Source: Rhodobacteraceae bacterium UBA3087
GTDB taxonomy: Bacteria > Pseudomonadota > Alphaproteobacteria > Rhodobacterales > Rhodobacteraceae
Direction of reading: 5' to 3'
DNA: 9,613 nucleotides
Assembly: GCA_002367285.1 (NCBI GenBank)
Contig: DFBF01000009.1
Span: 1-9,613, forward strand
The notes under the pieces are model-generated. The model did not search any database. It saw nothing but the letters and a program-made list of their open reading frames with translations, and was not told where the DNA came from. A program made the translations under genes and the position numbers. Shown here piece by piece: positions 7,163 through 9,613 of the stretch (its first letter is position 1; every line of letters begins with the position of its first letter).

Positions 7163-7193
7163 GGGCTTAGGGGTGACTGAGGCCCTTTTTTTT
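7163..7193 (+). terminator. Intrinsic terminator downstream of the MFS gene
   Basis: GGGCTTAG (7163-7170) pairs with CTGA-GCCC (7177-7185, one bulged G and one G-U pair) around a GGGTGA loop, followed by eight T (7186-7193). It is oriented to end plus-strand transcripts from the MFS gene, about 240 bases downstream of its stop. The stop codon of the convergent 28-aa reading frame (7192-7194) overlaps the T run. Confidence 0.75.
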
Positions 7194-7278
7194 AATCACG
7201 CGCGATGCGACGACGAAGGGGAATCAAGATGGCCCCGACCACAATCAGAAAGACAATCAGCGAGAAAAGAAACGGCAT
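7192..7278 (-). CDS. Small single-pass membrane peptide (28 aa) downstream of the Lrp gene
   Basis: An ATG at 7276-7278 opens a 28-codon frame ending in TAA. It is preceded by GGAGGTG, a near-perfect Shine-Dalgarno, with the ATG two bases on. The peptide begins MPFLFSLIVFLIVVGAILIP, an almost wholly hydrophobic stretch of about 20 residues with no charge, and ends in a basic tail (LRRRIARD). By the positive-inside rule this predicts one membrane helix with the C-terminus in the cytoplasm. It lies 12 bases after the Lrp/AsnC stop on the same strand, so it is probably the second gene of that operon. It is too short for usual gene calling. I do not recognise a family. The hydrophobic pattern and the ribosome binding site together make chance unlikely, but not excluded; function is unknown. 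Confidence 0.65.
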   Translation of the reverse strand: MPFLFSLIVFLIVVGAILIPLRRRIARD

Positions 7279-7290
7279 GGCACCTCCGAC

Positions 7291-7749
7291 CTAGACCGGT
7301 AATGCGGTGGTCTTGAACACCGTGCGCAGGGCGAAACTGGACTGCATGCCCTGCACGCCCGGCAGGCGCGCCAGGTATTGGCGGTGAATGCGGGCGAAAT
7401 CTTCGGTGTTTTCGGCCACGACCTTCAACATGTAATCCGCCGTGCCCGCCATCAGATGGCACTCCAGCACATCGGGCACCAAGGCCACCTCGCGTTCAAA
7501 CGCATCCAGCACCTCATCGGCCTGGCCCGACAAGGTGATTTCCACAAACACCGTCGTCGGACAGCCCATCTTGCGCGGGTCCAGCAATGCGACGTAATCC
7601 TTGATGAACCCTTCGGCCTCCAGCCGCTGCACCCGACGGTGACAGGCAGACGGCGACAGGTTCACCTTGTCTGACAGGTCCGCATTGGACATGCGCCCGG
7701 CCTTTTGCAGCGCCCCAAGGATGCGGCGGTCTATACTGTCCAATTCCAT
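7291..7749 (-). CDS. Lrp/AsnC family transcriptional regulator
   Basis: The 152-residue protein has the standard Lrp/AsnC layout. An N-terminal winged helix-turn-helix (about residues 1-60, with LDSIDRRILGALQ, then NADLSDKVNLSPSACHRRVQRLEAEGFI) is followed by a RAM ligand-binding/oligomerisation domain (about 65-145, with CHLMAGTADYMLKVV). Such proteins form dimers to octamers and bind amino acids. It is transcribed away from ald across about 150 bases, the typical arrangement for an Lrp-type regulator of alanine dehydrogenase, so control of ald in response to alanine or leucine is a reasonable inference. I chose the ATG at 7747-7749 (MELDSIDRR), which fits the family; an ATG four codons upstream has its AAGGA touching the start codon, which is too close. 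A 28-aa membrane peptide frame follows after 12 bases. Confidence 0.92.
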   Translation of the reverse strand: MELDSIDRRILGALQKAGRMSNADLSDKVNLSPSACHRRVQRLEAEGFIKDYVALLDPRKMGCPTTVFVEITLSGQADEVLDAFEREVALVPDVLECHLMAGTADYMLKVVAENTEDFARIHRQYLARLPGVQGMQSSFALRTVFKTTALPV

Positions 7750-7781
7750 AATCGCGCACATTCCTTGCGTTGTTTTCCGAC

Positions 7782-7794
7782 AAACCGGTGGTTT
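7782..7794. promoter_or_regulatory. Candidate operator between the Lrp gene and ald
   Basis: AAACC-GGT-GGTTT is a perfect inverted repeat in the 152-base divergent spacer (7750-7901), flanked by a wider pair CTTGCG (7764-7769) and CGCAAG (7798-7803). Lrp-type regulators commonly bind such imperfect dyads in divergent promoters, so this is a candidate site for autoregulation and control of ald. The centres of the two dyads differ by about four bases. I could not assign convincing -35/-10 elements on either strand in this spacer. Confidence 0.35.
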
Positions 7795-7901
7795 CTCCGC
7801 AAGCCCCTAACAAACACGCCATATCTTTTCAAAGCAATTGTGTGGAAAGCCGCGCAGTTTTGTCGCAGTTGCTTACAGCTTGGCCAACGGAGGATACCCC
7901 C

Positions 7902-9020
7902 ATGCTGATCGGATGCCCGAAAGAGATTAAGCCCCAGGAATTCCGCGTGGGCCTGACCCCCAACGCGGCCTATGAGGCCATCACCCGTGGCCACGACGTC
8001 ATCGTCGAAACCAATGCGGGCGCGGGCTCAGGCTTCAGCGACGACGACTATCGCGCCATGGGCGCCACCGTGTTGGACAGCGCCGCCGAAATTTTTGCCA
8101 AGGCCGAGATGATCGTGAAGGTGAAAGAACCCCAGGCCAATGAGCGCAAGATGCTGCGCGAGGGCCAGTTGTTGTTCACCTATCTGCACCTGGCACCGGA
8201 CCCCGACCAGACCCGCGACCTGCTGGCCTCGGGCTGTACGGCGATTGCTTATGAAACCGTGACGGATGATCGCGGCGGCCTGCCTCTGTTGGCCCCCATG
8301 TCCGAGGTCGCCGGTCGTCTGGCGCCTCAGGTCGGGGCATGGACGCTGCAAAAGGCCAACGGCGGGCGTGGCGTCTTGATGGGCGGTGTGCCCGGTGTCG
8401 GTCCGGCCAAGGTTGTGGTCATCGGCGGCGGTGTCGTCGGCACCCATGCGGCGCGCATCGCGGCGGGCATGGGCGCGGATGTGACCGTGCTGGACCGGTC
8501 GCTGCCGCGCATGCGCTATCTGGATGACATCTTTGGCGGCACGTTCAACACGGGCTTTTCCAGCGCCGCATACACCGCCGAACTGGTGGCCCAGGCCGAT
8601 ATGGTGATTGGCGCGGTGCTGATCCCCGGCGCCGCAGCGCCCAAGCTGATCAGCCGTGACCAACTGTCCGGCATGAAGGCTGGCGCAACGCTTGTGGACG
8701 TCGCCATTGACCAGGGCGGTTGTTTCGAAACGTCCAAGGCCACGACCCACGCCGACCCGATCTATGAGGTCGATGGCGTCATGCATTACTGTGTCGCCAA
8801 TATGCCTGGCGCGGTTGCCCGCACATCAACCATCGCGCTTGGCAACGCCACCCTGCCCTTCCTGTTGGCCCTGGCCGACAAGGGCTGGCGTCAGGCCTGC
8901 GAGGACGACGCCCACCTGCTGAACGGTCTGAACGTCCATGCCGGAGAGCTGACCTATTACGCCGTTGGCAAAGCACTGGCGATCGACGTGATCTCGCCCG
9001 CCCTGGCGCTCAAGAAATAG
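7902..9020 (+). CDS. ald: Alanine dehydrogenase
   Basis: Ald catalyses the reversible NAD-dependent oxidative deamination of L-alanine to pyruvate and ammonium in the cytoplasm. The 372-residue length is exactly the family norm. Residues aligned with known catalytic ones are present: R15 (in FRVGLTP), K75 (in VKVKEPQ), H96 (in TYLHLA) and D270 (in VAIDQGG). The Rossmann loop is GGGVVG (175-180) with D198 (VLDRS) at the end of the second strand, consistent with NAD rather than NADP. I start at the ATG at 7902 because CGGAGG (7888-7893) lies 8 bases upstream and the N-terminus MLIGCPKEIKPQEFRVG is standard. The open frame continues further upstream, but that part is spacer. The gene is divergent from an Lrp/AsnC regulator and closed by a terminator at 9077-9112. 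Identification is secure. Confidence 0.97.
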   Translation: MLIGCPKEIKPQEFRVGLTPNAAYEAITRGHDVIVETNAGAGSGFSDDDYRAMGATVLDSAAEIFAKAEMIVKVKEPQANERKMLREGQLLFTYLHLAPDPDQTRDLLASGCTAIAYETVTDDRGGLPLLAPMSEVAGRLAPQVGAWTLQKANGGRGVLMGGVPGVGPAKVVVIGGGVVGTHAARIAAGMGADVTVLDRSLPRMRYLDDIFGGTFNTGFSSAAYTAELVAQADMVIGAVLIPGAAAPKLISRDQLSGMKAGATLVDVAIDQGGCFETSKATTHADPIYEVDGVMHYCVANMPGAVARTSTIALGNATLPFLLALADKGWRQACEDDAHLLNGLNVHAGELTYYAVGKALAIDVISPALALKK

Positions 9021-9076
9021 CCATCCCGTTGGAGGGACCCGACGCGCCTGATCGCATGTGGTGCCCCGGTGCGAAA

Positions 9077-9112
9077 AAAGACACCCCCACCGTTTCCGGC
9101 GGGGGTGTCTTT
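9077..9112 (+). terminator. Intrinsic terminator after ald
   Basis: AAAGACACCCCC (9077-9088) pairs over 12 bp with GGGGGTGTCTTT (9101-9112). Inside, CCG-TTTC-CGG adds three more pairs after one mismatch. The T tract is short (three T, then G), but the stem is strong. The six A before the stem mean it could also stop transcription coming from the right on the minus strand. Confidence 0.88.
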
Positions 9113-9337
9113 GTATCCATCGCCGGAAAAACCGCGTGGCCGGTGAATGGTAGCGTGGGATCGACTTGGTTCGCATCAAACAGTGCCCCTACTACGCATA
9201 TAGAATTGAATATTAACAATAATTCTCACGTTCATCCGCCCGCCTAGAGTACCCCATATCCCCACCGAAAAGATGTCACCTGAAGGCCGCTATTTCGCTC
9301 AAAGCTTAGCCACAAGAAAAGCAGCGACGGGTATGTG

Positions 9338-9562
9338 ATGGCTTCCCTGAAAGAGGTGGTCGAAAACCCACTCGCGGCATTGGCCAATACTCTTTCACTG
9401 GTCATTCCACTCTATTTCACGGGGCTACGGTTGTTGAACAGGGATCGAACCACCCCTTCCCGGTGTCTGGGATGGATGGCTTCAAAGCGGACAAAGCCTA
9501 CCCTCCACAATGTCGTAAGGATCAAATTGCCAACGGCGTTTCGCCACAGTGATGGCTATTGA
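9338..9562 (+). CDS. Doubtful hypothetical small protein (74 aa)
   Basis: A 74-residue frame starts MASLKEVVENPLAALANTL, continues through a hydrophobic segment (LANTLSLVIPLYFTGLRLL), then becomes basic and loses any clear pattern from about residue 35 (NRDRTTPSRCLGW). The upstream GACGGG is a weak ribosome binding site. The stop of a 21-codon frame (9273-9338) overlaps its ATG as TGATG. Codon choice differs from neighbouring genes (more CCA, TCA, AGG, CTA). I do not recognise it. It may be a small single-pass membrane protein, the start of a frameshifted gene or a chance frame; the last is quite possible. Confidence 0.25.
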   Translation: MASLKEVVENPLAALANTLSLVIPLYFTGLRLLNRDRTTPSRCLGWMASKRTKPTLHNVVRIKLPTAFRHSDGY

Positions 9563-9613
9563 GCCCGCTCTGGAAACCCGTGCAACCTATGACCTGCGCC
9601 CCAAGTTCCCTCC
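9552..9613 (+). CDS. Possible start of a gene running off the right edge
   Basis: An ATG at 9552 opens a frame (MAIEPALETRATYDLRPKFP) that continues to the end of the window with no stop. The upstream in-frame stop is at 9516-9518, and GTG at 9549 is an alternative start. It overlaps the end of the doubtful 74-aa frame by 11 bases. No clear Shine-Dalgarno is visible and 20 residues are too few to identify a family. Confidence 0.2.
   Translation, partial: MAIEPALETRATYDLRPKFP

Larger units (their letters stand above)
9113..9613. other. Right-end region without an identifiable gene
   Basis: No reading frame in these 500 bases gives a protein family I recognise. The first part includes an AT-rich patch around 9196-9226 (TATAGAATTGAATATTAACA and onward) with the inverted repeat AGAATT/AATTCT (9202-9207 and 9221-9226). 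Composition from here on is less GC-rich than the genes to the left. From 9273 on, short frames overlap as TGATG stop/start pairs at 9336-9340 and 9550-9554. This could be a promoter region for a gene starting near the right edge, a decayed gene or the edge of acquired DNA. Confidence 0.4.

Noticed and set aside
7124..7180. 18-codon plus-strand frame (MGKNVAKFQAALAGLRGD)
   Set aside because: No Shine-Dalgarno precedes it and its stop lies within the terminator hairpin; probably chance.
7770..7901. 44-residue N-terminal extension of the ald frame
   Set aside because: The extension runs through the divergent promoter spacer and has no family resemblance. A CGGAGG site and the standard Ald N-terminus mark the ATG at 7902.
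9442..9451. tRNA T-loop-like sequence GGTTCGATCC on the minus strand
   Set aside because: The flanking bases do not form a T stem, and no anticodon arm or acceptor stem can be built around it.
1..9613. CRISPR arrays, insertion sequences, defence or toxin-antitoxin genes
   Set aside because: No spaced direct repeats, transposase motifs or nuclease/toxin families were seen on either strand; apart from the right end the content is ordinary chromosomal genes.

Overview
The window looks like chromosomal DNA from an alphaproteobacterium of the order Rhodobacterales (Roseobacter-type). I infer this from the high GC content and codon use, the accD-folC pair with a 4-base stop/start overlap, the character of the rhodanese and LysM proteins, and a hairpin-rich intergenic block built around AAATATCCCGGGGG. 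Species cannot be named from the sequence alone.

Layout, left to right. (1) The 3' part of accD (acetyl-CoA carboxylase carboxyltransferase beta subunit) is followed, with GTGA overlap, by folC (dihydrofolate/folylpolyglutamate synthase), both on +. (2) A 304-base spacer holds several inverted repeats and a plausible promoter. (3) A + strand pair follows: a secreted rhodanese-like protein and a membrane-anchored LysM protein, closed by a strong intrinsic terminator at 3865-3891. (4) On - lie zapE (AFG1-type ATPase) and, directly behind its stop codon, the C-terminal two thirds of a bestrophin-family channel lacking its N-terminal membrane half, which is probably a remnant. (5) A 12-TM MFS transporter is divergent from zapE on +. 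Its tail is a spacer of about 240 bases with three tandem perfect hairpins and then a terminator. (6) On - is an Lrp/AsnC regulator with an unlisted 28-residue membrane peptide 12 bases downstream, behind a strong Shine-Dalgarno. (7) Divergent from the regulator on + is ald (alanine dehydrogenase), ended by a 12-bp-stem terminator. (8) The last 500 bases are less GC-rich, contain a short AT-rich patch, and have no gene I can identify.

Most of the window is core metabolism: fatty-acid and folate synthesis, cell division or respiratory quality control, and alanine catabolism under probable local Lrp control. I see no defence system, CRISPR array, complete mobile element, rRNA or tRNA. The points most worth a second look are the 28-aa membrane peptide behind the Lrp gene, the bestrophin truncation flush with the zapE stop, the triple-hairpin intergenic block, and the unassigned right end.
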